Counted from the first letter of the stretch, positions 18,556 through 27,712 are shown. The stretch is DNA of 64,000 nt from Erythrobacter sp. JK5 (GCF_018205975.1 NZ_CP073577.1:1364001-1428000); one strand, 5' to 3'. A program made the numbers and translations. Notes: generated from the letters alone by a model not told the origin.

Positions 18556-18736
18556 CGGCAGGACTTGGGCCGTTAGTTGACGGTCGGCTTTCGGCGCTGG
18601 TTTCGCAAAAAGCGGACCTTCCGCCTCCGACCCAATTGCGGATATAGATGGGTAATTGGAATTACCGCCATTCTTCGGCGTTGGCGTCGACTACAGCTGG
18701 TAAAGTTACCTTCTCTCGCGGCGACCGCTGGGCCCT
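18556..18736. other. Intergenic, no gene seen
   Basis: A 181-base gap between convergent genes (S24 repressor and MarR regulator). The possible short reading frame inside is Arg-rich and has no ribosome-binding site, so I call no gene here. Confidence 0.5.
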
Positions 18737-19210
18737 TTAGGCATCGCCCAAATTGCGCTGCATTGCGGCCAAAGTAGACTTGAATGCCTCCAAGTCCTCG
18801 TCCTTTATTCCTGTGAGCAGGCGCGCATAGACCTGATCCGCTTCGACTCGCATTTTCGGAAGCAAGTCGATTGCAGCGGATCGCAGGTGCACCTGCCACA
18901 CACGGCGGTCGTTTTTGGCGCTGCGCCGTTCGACCAAGCCCAATTCTTCTAGCCGGTCGATCGCTTGCCCGATGCTTGCCCGCTCCAGCTCCAATTGACC
19001 GGCCAATTCGGTCTGGGTCATGCCGGGTGTCCGGTAGAGATAGGCTAACGCACGCCACTGGGTGCGGGTGAGTCCAAACTGCTCGAGTGAGGAATCGAAG
19101 GTACGGCGCAATCGTCGCGTGAGCTCTTCCAACAGAAAAACCAACCGGTCTTGATCGGTCAGGAATGGCGCCGCTTTTTCATCGGGATCGTGGTCGAGCT
19201 TTGTTGCCAT
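18737..19210 (-). CDS. MarR-family transcriptional regulator
   Basis: The 157-residue protein has a winged helix-turn-helix typical of MarR: GLTRTQWRALAYLYRTPGMTQTELAGQLELERASIGQAIDRLEELGLVERR, with the wing at KNDRRVW. ATG 19210 has AAGGTG at good spacing. A GTG at 19219 is possible. MarR proteins usually bind a palindrome between divergent genes and release it on binding a phenolic or lipophilic ligand. Here it faces the hydrolase/thioesterase/RND operon across 77 bases containing a TTTAC...GTAAA repeat, so it probably represses that efflux operon and itself. Confidence 0.88.
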   Translation of the reverse strand: MATKLDHDPDEKAAPFLTDQDRLVFLLEELTRRLRRTFDSSLEQFGLTRTQWRALAYLYRTPGMTQTELAGQLELERASIGQAIDRLEELGLVERRSAKNDRRVWQVHLRSAAIDLLPKMRVEADQVYARLLTGIKDEDLEAFKSTLAAMQRNLGDA

Positions 19211-19249
19211 GCAAGGCACCTTAACACAGCATCGACTTAGATAAAGTCA

Positions 19250-19270
19250 TTTACTGTAAATCAATTTACA
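19250..19270. promoter_or_regulatory. Inverted repeat TTTACTGTAAA plus half-site, likely MarR operator
   Basis: TTTAC-T-GTAAA at 19250-19260 is followed by a further half-site TTTACA at 19265-19270, in the short region between the divergent marR-like and hydrolase genes. TACAAT (19267-19272) could be the -10 of the plus-strand promoter, so occupancy would block transcription. This assignment is inferred from the divergent layout. Confidence 0.5.
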
Positions 19271-19287
19271 ATATAGTGGCTTGCGAT

Positions 19288-20175
19288 ATGGAGATTTTGA
19301 CCACCAAAATTCATGGAGCGGGAGGACTCTCCCTTGCCGCAGAAGTGATTGGTGGCGACAACGCCATGCCCGTCCTGCTCGCACATGGCGGCGGGCAGAC
19401 GCGCCGTGCGTGGAAGCGCGTAACAGGTGATTTGGCCGAAGCTGGCTACCGCACAATTGCGATTGATATGCGCGGTCATGGCGAGAGCGATTGGGCTGCG
19501 AGCGGAGCATACGATATTCGCGACTTCGCTTCCGATCTTGTAGCGATTGCATCAGGCATGGAGTGCAAACCAGCACTCGTTGGTGCTTCGCTGGGGGGAC
19601 TGGCCGGGATCATCGCCGAGGGTTATCTCGCGCCAGACACTTTCGCTTCCCTGACCCTTGTAGACATTGCCCCGCGCATGGAGCCGGGCGGCGTGATGCG
19701 TGTGGTCGGTTTCATGGAACAGCATGTCGATACCGGCTTTTCTTCACCTGAAGAAGCGGCGGGAATCATCGCGAGGTACATGCCGCATCGCCGCAAGCGC
19801 GGGGCTGGAGAGGGACTGCGGCGCTACCTGCGCAAAAAGGATGATGGCCGCTACTACTGGCACTGGGACCCGGCCTTTATCCGTAACATCATGACCACGA
19901 AGCGAAGCGATCCGGCTCATCAGGATCGGCAATTCGATGCGCTGAGCGATGCGGCCAGTCGGCTTTCGTTACCAGTGCATCTCATTCGCGGCGGATCGAG
20001 CGATCTGGTTTCCGAAGAGGCGGTGGCGCATTTGCGCGACCTGGTCCCGAACACCGAATATTCCGACATCGCAGATGCCACGCATATGGTGGTGGGAGAC
20101 GCCAACGACGCCTTTTCGGAAGCGATCCTCGATTTTCTGACCCGCCATCACTCTCCCCAAGGAACTACAGCATGA
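19288..20175 (+). CDS. Alpha/beta hydrolase
   Basis: The 295-residue protein has the alpha/beta hydrolase fold: oxyanion region LLAHGGGQTRRAW, DMRGHGESDW, and the nucleophile elbow GASLGG with Ser101. The late acidic residue and His are probably in IRGGSSDLVS and ADATHMVVGD. Substrate is unknown; the family includes esterases, epoxide hydrolases and lactonases. ATG 19288 is preferred; GTG 19276 is an alternative. It heads an operon with a thioesterase and an RND efflux pair under a MarR regulator, so it may modify the compound that the pump exports. Confidence 0.8.
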   Translation: MEILTTKIHGAGGLSLAAEVIGGDNAMPVLLAHGGGQTRRAWKRVTGDLAEAGYRTIAIDMRGHGESDWAASGAYDIRDFASDLVAIASGMECKPALVGASLGGLAGIIAEGYLAPDTFASLTLVDIAPRMEPGGVMRVVGFMEQHVDTGFSSPEEAAGIIARYMPHRRKRGAGEGLRRYLRKKDDGRYYWHWDPAFIRNIMTTKRSDPAHQDRQFDALSDAASRLSLPVHLIRGGSSDLVSEEAVAHLRDLVPNTEYSDIADATHMVVGDANDAFSEAILDFLTRHHSPQGTTA

Positions 20176-20585
20176 GCAAGGAGCACGGTCCAATCGATTG
20201 CGAACGTCTTGATGAGCTGTTGCGGATTGCTCCGTTTCATCAATGGCTCGGTCTGACGGTAAAATCGTATTCTAGCGAGCAGATTGAGCTCGAAATGCCG
20301 TGGCGCGAAGAGATTATCTCGAACCCGATGATCGGTTCAGCTCATGGCGGCGTGCTGGCATCGCTGATTGACCTCACAGGGCTCTACACATTGCTGTCGC
20401 AAGGTGTGACAGCGAAGGTGACAGCCGACCTGCGCGTTGATTATCATCGCCCGGCGACTTCTGGGCCCCTCATTGTGACGGGTCAGGTGGTCAAGGTCGG
20501 AAGGCAAATCTCGGTTGCCGAAAGCCGGATAGTTGGACCGGACGGCAAACTGATCGCCAGCGGCAGGGGTGCCTACATATGTTAG
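20172..20585 (+). CDS. PaaI-type hotdog thioesterase
   Basis: A 137-residue hotdog-fold protein with the PaaI signature region GSAHGGVLASLIDLTG (residues 57-72) and the strand pattern ADLRVDYHRPATSGPL. Such enzymes hydrolyse acyl- or aryl-CoA thioesters in the cytoplasm. The start overlaps the hydrolase stop (ATGA) and the end overlaps the efflux adaptor gene by seven bases. The association with efflux genes suggests detoxification of an aromatic or acyl compound, but the substrate is not known. Confidence 0.8.
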   Translation: MSKEHGPIDCERLDELLRIAPFHQWLGLTVKSYSSEQIELEMPWREEIISNPMIGSAHGGVLASLIDLTGLYTLLSQGVTAKVTADLRVDYHRPATSGPLIVTGQVVKVGRQISVAESRIVGPDGKLIASGRGAYIC

Positions 20586-21682
20586 CGCGCGCCACCCTAA
20601 CGGCTTTCTGTTTGGCTCTTGCTGCATGCTCAGGTGGCGTGGACGGAAGCGAGGCGGGGCAAGACGCGCAGTCAGGTCCGCGCAAAGTTCAGACAATGGT
20701 CGTCGAACCCGAATTGCTCGCAGAACCAGTAAAAGCATTCGGCACCATTGCAGCCAAGCAAAGCAGTTCGATCGGAGCGCTCGCAGAGGGGCCGGTTGAG
20801 CGCATTTTCGTAAAGGTCGGCGACAGGGTATCGCGGGGCCAACCACTCTTTCGTATCCGTCAGGCTGATTACCAGCGGCGCGTCGCCGAAGCGCAGGCCG
20901 CCGTCGATCTAGCTAGCGCCCGAGCGATCGAGGCAGAACGGCGCTACGAGCGCGTTATTGCGCTTGCACCTAAGGGTTTTGTATCAAACGCGCAGGTCGA
21001 TGCGGTCGAAACGGAACTTGCCGTTGCACGAGCGCAAAAAACGCAGGCTCAGGCAGTGTTCGGCACCGCGCAGCAAGCGTTATCTGATACCATCACGCGA
21101 GCGCCTTACGATGGCGTTGTTACCGCTCGGTTGGTCGATGAAGGGGTCTACCTCAACAACCGCTTTTCGATGGGCGGTCAATCAGCAGCGCTCCAATTGC
21201 AGGAGCTCGGAACGGTCGCCGCCATCGTGAACGCGCCACAGGAATATGTTGACGCCTTTCGGCGAAATATGCCCGCTCGCGTCTACATCGAAGGGTTCGA
21301 CGAGCCGATTGATAGCATAGTCTATATTATCAACGACCGGGTCGACCCTGAGAGCCGGATGGTCGAATTGCGGCTGCCGATTGCCAATCCAAATTATCGC
21401 ATCAGCTCAGGTTTGGGGGCTCGCGCTGAAATCAACGTCCCACCCGTTTCGGCGATAATCCTCCCTCGAACCGCAATCCGTGGCGATAGTGCTGCCGCGC
21501 ACGTTTTCATTGTTGAAAACGGGAAGGCACATGGGCGCGAAGTTACTTTCGAGAGCATCGATCTTGATCGGGTGCGCATTCTTTCAGGCTTGGCCGCAGG
21601 GGATGAATTGGTCCTCGATCCGCCTTCGACTTTGCGTGACGGTGAAACAGTAGAGTCCCGCCAAATGAGCGATGCAGACTGA
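20579..21682 (+). CDS. RND efflux periplasmic adaptor, lipoprotein
   Basis: The 367-residue HlyD/AcrA-type membrane fusion protein starts with a lipoprotein signal (LALAAC, Cys17). It contains a lipoyl half (SSIGALAEGPVERIFVKVGDRVSRGQPLFRI), a coiled-coil hairpin (about residues 95-150), a second lipoyl half, and beta-barrel and membrane-proximal domains. It links the inner-membrane pump encoded next to an outer-membrane channel. No TolC-like gene is present, so a chromosomal one would be needed. The gene overlaps both neighbours. Confidence 0.9.
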   Translation: MLARATLTAFCLALAACSGGVDGSEAGQDAQSGPRKVQTMVVEPELLAEPVKAFGTIAAKQSSSIGALAEGPVERIFVKVGDRVSRGQPLFRIRQADYQRRVAEAQAAVDLASARAIEAERRYERVIALAPKGFVSNAQVDAVETELAVARAQKTQAQAVFGTAQQALSDTITRAPYDGVVTARLVDEGVYLNNRFSMGGQSAALQLQELGTVAAIVNAPQEYVDAFRRNMPARVYIEGFDEPIDSIVYIINDRVDPESRMVELRLPIANPNYRISSGLGARAEINVPPVSAIILPRTAIRGDSAAAHVFIVENGKAHGREVTFESIDLDRVRILSGLAAGDELVLDPPSTLRDGETVESRQMSDAD

Positions 21683-24600
21683 TATGTGGCTCGCTGACGT
21701 ATCGATCCGGCGCCCCGTCTTCGCTACGATGCTGATCGCCTCGCTCGTGGTGCTGGGACTTGTTTCGTTCAATCGGCTCGGCGTCGACCTTTTCCCAAAG
21801 GTGGAGTTTCCATACGTTTCAGTAACGACGGCGCTTCCTGGCGCCTCGCCCGCATCCGTGGAGACCGAAGTTACCGACATTGTCGAGGAACAGCTCAATA
21901 CCATTGCGGGATTGCGTCAGATGCGGTCGACCAGTGCGGAGGGTGTGAGCATCGTCAATCTCGAATTCGAACTCGAGGAAGATGCCGATGTGAAAGCGCA
22001 GGAGGTGCGCGACAAAATGTCGCGGCTTGGAGCCGATCTGCCTGCCGATTCCGAATCACCGGTCATCGAAAAGGTCGATCCCGATGCCGCGCCTATTCTC
22101 TCGGTTCTCATGTCGGGGGACATGCCCGCTCGTGACTTGACCGCTTTCGCAGACGAGGAGGTCAAGGAGCGTTTACAGCGCGTCCCCGGCGTCGGTTCAG
22201 TCGAGCTGGTCGGCGGACGCAAGCGGGAAATGCGTATCTGGCTCGATGCAGCCGCGATGCGCGCTCGCGGAGTGACTGCGGACGACGTACTCGGCGCAAT
22301 TCAGCGCGAGAACTCCGAACTGCCGGGTGGTCGGTTGGTCACCGAGGGGCGCGCGCGCCAATTCGGTGTCCGCATACTCGCCGAAGCGGATAGCGCGGCA
22401 GAATTCGCGGCCATACCCATCGCCTATCGACCCAATGGCCAAACCGTTCGGATCGGCGACGTCGGGCGGGTAGAAGACTCGATTGAAGACGAGGCCAGTT
22501 ATGCTCAGCTCGACGGTGAACCAGGCGTTGTTCTTGAAGTCCGCAAGCAAAGCGGTGAGAACACAGTCGCCGTCGCCGAACACATCCGCGCCGACATTGA
22601 GGAGCTGCGAGCTTCGGCACCAGAAGGCGTCACCTTCGTCATCGCGCGCGACACTTCTCGCTTCATCGAACAGGCCATCGGAGACGTGCTGTTCGACCTG
22701 TTAATTGCCGTGGTTCTGGTGGTCGCGGTGACATTCCTTTTCCTTCTCAGTTGGCGCGCTACGATCATAGTATTGCTGGCGATCCCCACTTCGATAGTCG
22801 CAAGCTTCATTGCCTTTGCGGCGTTCGATTTCACGATCAACATGGTCACTTTGTTAGCGCTGACGGTCGCTATCGGCCTGCTGGTCGATGACGCGATCGT
22901 CGTCGTCGAAGCAGTTCAAAATGATGTCGATGAAGGTGCTGACGCAACTGGAGCGGCTCACGCAGCCACTAAGCGGGTTGCGTTGGCTGTTCTGGCTGGA
23001 ACTTTTGCGACTTTGGCAGTGTTCGTGCCAATCGCGTTTATGGAAGGAATAGTTGGCCGCTTTTTCTTTCAATACGGTCTTGCAATCGTCTTCTCCGTCA
23101 GCGTCTCGATGCTGGTTGCCTTCACGCTCACACCCGCGCTTTCGGCCCGGTTGCTGCGTCCCGAAGAAAAGGAGAGCGGCTGGTTCGCACGCATAGAGCG
23201 ATTCCATGTCGGGATGCGACAACGCTACGAAAGGCTCGTATCTTGGGCGATCCGCCGCCGCTACGTCGTACTAGGCGGCGCCCTTGCCAGCGTATTCGTG
23301 GGGGGGGTTTTTGCGGCGCTCGTGCCCAGCACATTCATGTCCACTACGGACCGCTCGGAATTTCTCGTCACGATCAAGCTACCGCTCGGCACAGGGATAG
23401 CCGGGGCAAAGGATGCAGCGCAGCAGGTGGATGCCGCTCTGCGCGAAAATCCCGAAGTCGAACTCGTTTTTGTCAGTGCGGGCAGCGGGACCAATCCAAA
23501 GATCAACGAGCTCGATATCTATGTCGGCCTTTCGCACAAACGGTCACGCGACGTGACGCAAGACGATATAATGACCTTCGCACGCCAGGCAGCACTCGAC
23601 GGAGTCCCGAAGGCACGCCAAGTCGCGGTGGAGGAAGTCCCGTGGGTTTCCGGTGCCGGGGTCGGACAGACCGCGATAGAGCTGATCATCACAGGGCCGG
23701 ATACCGCCACAATCAATCGCTACGCGCAATGGCTCGAAAGCGAGCTGTCCGCGCGATCTGATTTCGTAGACGTGCGCTCCACATATGAGGGTGGCAGACC
23801 TGAGTTGCAGATCGCGCTCGACCGTGATCGGGCGGCGGATCTCGGTATTTCTGCGCGCGACCTTGCGGCAGCTTCGCGGACACTCGTAGGCGGGAGCGAT
23901 GCCGGGACGTTCGAGACGGGTGGACGCCGCTACGACGTTCGGGTCCGGTTGGAGGAAAGCGAGCGACAGCGATTGAGCGACATAGAGGCGCTGCCCCTCA
24001 GGACAGCGCAGGGCAGTCTGGTCGATTTGGCAGCAATTGCCGACATTGATGTCACGCTGAACGCCGCAGAAATCGAACGCATTGATCGATCGCGCCAGAT
24101 TTCGGTGCTCGCCAATACCGCGCCGGGTGTTCCGTTGAGCGTGGCCGTCTCGGATTTAGAGGGCTTGCTTGCCGCCAACCCACCGCCAGCTGGACTGTCT
24201 ACCCAAATGGAAGGCACAGCGCGCCGCCTCGCTGAAACGAGCGAGGCCATTATCTTTGCCTTCATCTTAGCGATTGTCGCACTCTACATTGTCCTCGCAA
24301 GCCAGTTTAACAGCTTCGGGCAACCGATCATCATCATGCTCACCGCGCCGCTGTCCTTCTCGGGCGCGTATTTTCTCATGTGGGCAGCAGGTCAGGAAAT
24401 GAGCTTGTTTGCGCAAATCGGCATGATTGCGCTTATGGGTATCGTGATGAAAAACGGCATCCTGCTTGTCGATCGCGCCAACCAGTTCCGCGATGCTGGC
24501 AAAGATGCTGCTGCGGCCATGCGCGATGCCGCGCCGGAACGGCTGCGACCAGTCCTCATGACCGCGCTGGCTGCCGTTTTCGGAATGATGCCCGTCGCAT

Positions 24601-24776
24601 TGGCACAGTCAGACGCTGCGGAATGGAGAAACCCCATGGGATTCATCATTATCGGCGGTCTCACGACATCTACCTTCCTGACATTGTTGGTGATACCCGC
24701 AGCTTATGCGGCAGCCTCGGATTTGCGGAAGCTCGTGAGCAACTTTCGATCCTCGCTCTTGCATGGACCGTCCTAG
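21672..24776 (+). CDS. RND efflux permease (AcrB/HAE1 type)
   Basis: The 1034-residue protein has the full RND layout: TM1 near residue 10, the first periplasmic loop, TM2-TM6 (about 335-490) with the proton-relay pair in GLLVDDAIVVVEAV, a second periplasmic loop, and TM8-TM12 (about 865-1020). It exports hydrophobic or amphiphilic compounds using the proton gradient. A G8 run at 23300-23307 is in frame, unlike the damaged C-runs elsewhere in the window. The frame is complete. Specificity cannot be read from sequence. Confidence 0.93.
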   Translation: MQTDMWLADVSIRRPVFATMLIASLVVLGLVSFNRLGVDLFPKVEFPYVSVTTALPGASPASVETEVTDIVEEQLNTIAGLRQMRSTSAEGVSIVNLEFELEEDADVKAQEVRDKMSRLGADLPADSESPVIEKVDPDAAPILSVLMSGDMPARDLTAFADEEVKERLQRVPGVGSVELVGGRKREMRIWLDAAAMRARGVTADDVLGAIQRENSELPGGRLVTEGRARQFGVRILAEADSAAEFAAIPIAYRPNGQTVRIGDVGRVEDSIEDEASYAQLDGEPGVVLEVRKQSGENTVAVAEHIRADIEELRASAPEGVTFVIARDTSRFIEQAIGDVLFDLLIAVVLVVAVTFLFLLSWRATIIVLLAIPTSIVASFIAFAAFDFTINMVTLLALTVAIGLLVDDAIVVVEAVQNDVDEGADATGAAHAATKRVALAVLAGTFATLAVFVPIAFMEGIVGRFFFQYGLAIVFSVSVSMLVAFTLTPALSARLLRPEEKESGWFARIERFHVGMRQRYERLVSWAIRRRYVVLGGALASVFVGGVFAALVPSTFMSTTDRSEFLVTIKLPLGTGIAGAKDAAQQVDAALRENPEVELVFVSAGSGTNPKINELDIYVGLSHKRSRDVTQDDIMTFARQAALDGVPKARQVAVEEVPWVSGAGVGQTAIELIITGPDTATINRYAQWLESELSARSDFVDVRSTYEGGRPELQIALDRDRAADLGISARDLAAASRTLVGGSDAGTFETGGRRYDVRVRLEESERQRLSDIEALPLRTAQGSLVDLAAIADIDVTLNAAEIERIDRSRQISVLANTAPGVPLSVAVSDLEGLLAANPPPAGLSTQMEGTARRLAETSEAIIFAFILAIVALYIVLASQFNSFGQPIIIMLTAPLSFSGAYFLMWAAGQEMSLFAQIGMIALMGIVMKNGILLVDRANQFRDAGKDAAAAMRDAAPERLRPVLMTALAAVFGMMPVALAQSDAAEWRNPMGFIIIGGLTTSTFLTLLVIPAAYAAASDLRKLVSNFRSSLLHGPS

Positions 24777-24895
24777 GTCGAAGCGTTGGCTCAACCGTTA
24801 CCGGTTTTGTGATCGGCGCAGGGTAGAACAAGCATTGTCCGCATTCACCTCCAGAAGCGGACGCTGGGCCATTTGAGATCAGCGCCCAACTCCAG

Positions 24896-25534
24896 TCAGA
24901 TCTCAGTTTTCTCAGCGAGAGTAAGAGCATCTTCAATGTCGACACCAAGATACCGCACGGTGTTCTCGATCTTGGAATGACCGAGCAGTATCTGGATTGC
25001 ACGTATGTTGCCTGTGGCTTTGTAGATGATTGAAGCTTTGGTCCGGCGCAGTGAGTGGGTGCCGTATTCCTCAGGACGCAAGCCAATAGCCGTCACCCAC
25101 TCATCAACAAGCCGCGCGTACTGTCGCGTGCTCAAGTGGCGTGTTTGATCAACTCTGCTCGGGAAGACGAAGTCCTCCACGTCACCACATCTGAGCTCGA
25201 GTCACGCAAACAGGCTTGCACGCGCATCTGATGCGATCTCAAACTGAACAGGTCGACCTGTTTTGCGCTGCGTGATTGTTGCTCGCGTCCGGATTTCCGG
25301 GCCGCTGACTAGGTCGCCGATTTTGAGCTCGACGAGATCACAGCCTCGCAGTTTGCTATCGATCGCCAAGTCAAACAGAGCGCGGTCTCTTATGCGCTCC
25401 TCGCGATCAAGAAAGAAACGGATCGCCCAAATCTGCTTTTGATTGAATGGACGCTTGGGACCGATCTTAGCACCGAAGTTCCAAGGCACTCGGTTTTGAG
25501 AAGCAGGATCAAATTGTGAATAGGTCATTGTCAT
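24896..25534 (-). pseudogene. Tyrosine recombinase interrupted by an in-frame TGA
   Basis: The two halves lie in the same frame, separated only by a TGA at 25204-25202 where relatives I recall have Trp (...ARASLFA-stop-LELR...). The whole would be 212 residues. The catalytic set is present: Arg in SKLRGCDLVEL, HSLRR, LLGHSKIENTVRYLG with His and Tyr. The second half starts at a possible GTG (25180). Similar short integrases are widespread in sphingomonad mobile DNA. A single TGG-to-TGA change explains the break, so the gene is probably recently dead, unless read-through occurs. Confidence 0.8.
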
Positions 25535-25765
25535 TCTCCTTGGCCGGAATGGCCGCAGAGAATGTCCGCTTTCGGGAGCTAAGATCTCGGATGGCTACGT
25601 CCGACATTGGGGCGCATTGCCGCCGTTCGCGCTCCTGACTAATCGGCAGGCCTCTGGGCGAAAGCTCTGTCATCGAAGGATCGGGAGAAAAAATCCGAAA
25701 ATGGTTCTGCGAAGTGACGACTGCTCGCGCTTTATGCCCGTCAATCTCCGTCCATGATATGCAAT

Positions 25766-25793
25766 GACATATGATTAGTCAGCCATATATGTC
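25766..25793. promoter_or_regulatory. Inverted repeat GACATAT-N14-ATATGTC, candidate HipB operator
   Basis: Arms at 25766-25772 and 25787-25793 are perfectly complementary. The site lies upstream of the hipBA promoter and shares its ATATG core with the palindrome over the -10 box. HipB antitoxins bind several operators upstream of their own gene, so this may be a distal site. Confidence 0.4.
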
Positions 25794-25807
25794 GCTACAG
25801 ATTTCTC

Positions 25808-25846
25808 TTGCTTTTTGAGAAACCTTTGTATATGCTAAAACATATA
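25808..25846 (+). promoter_or_regulatory. hipBA promoter with palindrome over the -10
   Basis: TTGCTT (25808-25813), 17 bases and TATGCT (25831-25836) form a plausible promoter. The perfect inverted repeat TATATG-N6-CATATA (25829-25846) covers the -10 and would be a fitting operator for autorepression by the HTH protein encoded 32 bases downstream. Confidence 0.55.
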
Positions 25847-25877
25847 AACGTCGATCAACATATGCAGAACTATATTT

Positions 25878-26501
25878 ATGAGCACGGCAATCGAAGACAT
25901 CGCCGCAAGCATCAAAGCGGCTCGGATAGCAAAGGGCTTTACCCAGAAACAGCTGGGTGAACGGGTAGGTTTGCCCCAAAGCCATATCTCCAAGATCGAA
26001 GGCGGGAGTGTAGACCTACAGATTTCCAGCCTTGTCGAAATAGCGCGCGCGCTCGACCTCGAGCTGAAGCTTGTGCCTCGAAGGACCATACCGGCGATCG
26101 AAGGCGTTGTGCGCTCACAGCGCGAAAGAAGCGAGGCAAGTCGAGCGCTCGCAACGATTGCTGAAACCAACCGGTTCGCCGAGCGAGTACGGCAGACCTA
26201 TCCGAGCATCACCGAGGTGAATGAGCTGCAAAGCGCACTTAAAAATATCCCGACCGTTAATCTCAATCCCGAAACGCTCAAGGCCATCCAGCAGGCCTTG
26301 CAGCCCGTCGCCCATCTGAAAAAACATTTTCAGGACTTCGGCTGGGCGCTTGAACAGCAAGAGGGAACGAAGAAGTTCGCCCAACAGATCGCGGCATCCA
26401 CACGTGCCCTCCAGCGCGTCAGAAACCTGCAGGTCCACGCAATCGATCGAGATAGTGCCCCGAGACGGCCTGCTTACCGGCTTGAGGACGACGCCACATG
26501 A
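25878..26501 (+). CDS. HipB-like XRE antitoxin, extended C-terminus
   Basis: The 207-residue protein has an N-terminal XRE helix-turn-helix (IKAARIAKGFTQKQLGERVGLPQSHISKIEGG, residues 12-43). A long C-terminal extension of unknown fold follows, whereas classic HipB is under 100 residues. It overlaps the hipA-like start by four bases (ATGA), the standard antitoxin-toxin arrangement. It should neutralise the HipA kinase and repress the operon. The extension may provide the toxin-binding surface; this is inference. Confidence 0.82.
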   Translation: MSTAIEDIAASIKAARIAKGFTQKQLGERVGLPQSHISKIEGGSVDLQISSLVEIARALDLELKLVPRRTIPAIEGVVRSQRERSEASRALATIAETNRFAERVRQTYPSITEVNELQSALKNIPTVNLNPETLKAIQQALQPVAHLKKHFQDFGWALEQQEGTKKFAQQIAASTRALQRVRNLQVHAIDRDSAPRRPAYRLEDDAT

Positions 26502-27712
26502 TCGACGCAGCGGCTCTCGATATCTTTCTGGGTAAGACGCGCGTTGGAACGATTGCGCGCCTCGATGGAGATGCGAGCATCTTCACATTCGACGAGGTCT
26601 ACCTTGCCGACCAAAATCGGCCAACGCTGTCGCTCGCCTACAAGGATGCGAATGGCGAAATCATTGCGGACACACGCAGCTATCGAACGAAAATCGAGCC
26701 GTTCTTCTCCAACCTCCTTCCCGAAGGCACGCTTCGCGACTACCTCGCCCGCCGCGCGGGCGTAAAAGCCGTGCGCGAGTACCACCTTCTCGCACAGCTC
26801 GGGCACGATCTTCCAGGCGCAGTGCGCGCCATCGCCGTCGACGCCGAGGAAACGGAGGCCGACGAGCCCGATGCAGAAGTGGTGGAGAAGCAGGCAGAGC
26901 GCGCGCTGCGCTTCTCGCTTGCCGGCGTGCAACTCAAATTCTCGGCGATCAAAGCCCAGGGCAAGAATGGCGGACTGACGATCCCGGTCACAGGCAGCGG
27001 CGGCGACTGGATCGTCAAGCTGCCCTCTGCAAGACATCCGGACGTGCCCGAGGCAGAATTCGCGGCGATGAAACTGGCCGCAAAGATCGGGATCGACGTA
27101 CCTGAAATCGACCTTGTGCCCCTCGATCAGATCGATGGCATACCCGAAGGTATCACCCGTTACGGAGAGTCCGCTTTTGCCATCCGGCGCTTTGACCGGG
27201 GTGAAGAAGGACCAGTGCACACCGAAGACTTCGCCCAGGTGTTCGGTGTCTTTGCAGACGATAAATACGAGAATGCGAGCTACCGCCAGATCCTCAGTGT
27301 GCTGGCGATCGAAACCGACGAGCAAAGCGTGGTCGAATTCGTCCGCCGGCTCACCTACTCGGTGCTGATCGGGAATGGCGACATGCACCTCAAGAACTGG
27401 TCGTTGATCTATCCGGATAGGCGCAACGCGCTGCTTGCACCTGCCTATGACTTGCTTTCGACGCTCGCCTATATCCCGGGCGACGATGCTGCACTCAAGT
27501 TTCATAGCTCGCGCGAGTGGGCGTCCTACACCTATGATGAACTCGAGGCGATCGCCGATAGAGCTCGGCTGCCTGCCAGGCTGATCACCGCGACAGCAAA
27601 GGATGTCGTTGCACGGTTTGATGACGCCTGGAGCAGCGAAAGCGGACACCTCCCCTTCCCCGATCATGTGCGAAGCGCGATCGAAAGGCATCGCAAGACT
27701 CTTGCGATCTGA
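26498..27712 (+). CDS. HipA-family serine/threonine kinase toxin
   Basis: The 404-residue protein follows the HipA pattern: an N-terminal subdomain, FFSNLLPEG, the Gly-rich SLAGVQLKFSA segment, the catalytic loop LIGNGDMHLKNWSL and the metal-binding APAYDLLS motif. HipA toxins phosphorylate translation factors such as glutamyl-tRNA synthetase and cause growth arrest. Paired with the upstream antitoxin this is an addiction or persistence module, useful for keeping a conjugative element. The next gene is convergent. Confidence 0.88.
   Translation: MIDAAALDIFLGKTRVGTIARLDGDASIFTFDEVYLADQNRPTLSLAYKDANGEIIADTRSYRTKIEPFFSNLLPEGTLRDYLARRAGVKAVREYHLLAQLGHDLPGAVRAIAVDAEETEADEPDAEVVEKQAERALRFSLAGVQLKFSAIKAQGKNGGLTIPVTGSGGDWIVKLPSARHPDVPEAEFAAMKLAAKIGIDVPEIDLVPLDQIDGIPEGITRYGESAFAIRRFDRGEEGPVHTEDFAQVFGVFADDKYENASYRQILSVLAIETDEQSVVEFVRRLTYSVLIGNGDMHLKNWSLIYPDRRNALLAPAYDLLSTLAYIPGDDAALKFHSSREWASYTYDELEAIADRARLPARLITATAKDVVARFDDAWSSESGHLPFPDHVRSAIERHRKTLAI

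Larger units (their letters stand above)
25535..25877. other. Intergenic region with hipBA control elements
   Basis: This 343-base gap holds no convincing gene. It is AT-richer than its surroundings from about 25740 on and contains repeated CATATG-like motifs and two inverted repeats described separately. The left part, upstream of the broken recombinase, contains that gene's start region (AAGGAGAATGACA-like sequence on the minus strand). Confidence 0.6.

Noticed and set aside
18577..18777. A 66-codon plus-strand frame between the S24 and MarR genes
   Set aside because: Arg/Trp-rich low-quality sequence overlapping the marR end, without a start signal.
25202..25204. Frameshift as the cause of the broken recombinase
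   Set aside because: Both halves are in the same frame, so a nonsense codon, not an indel, interrupts the gene.
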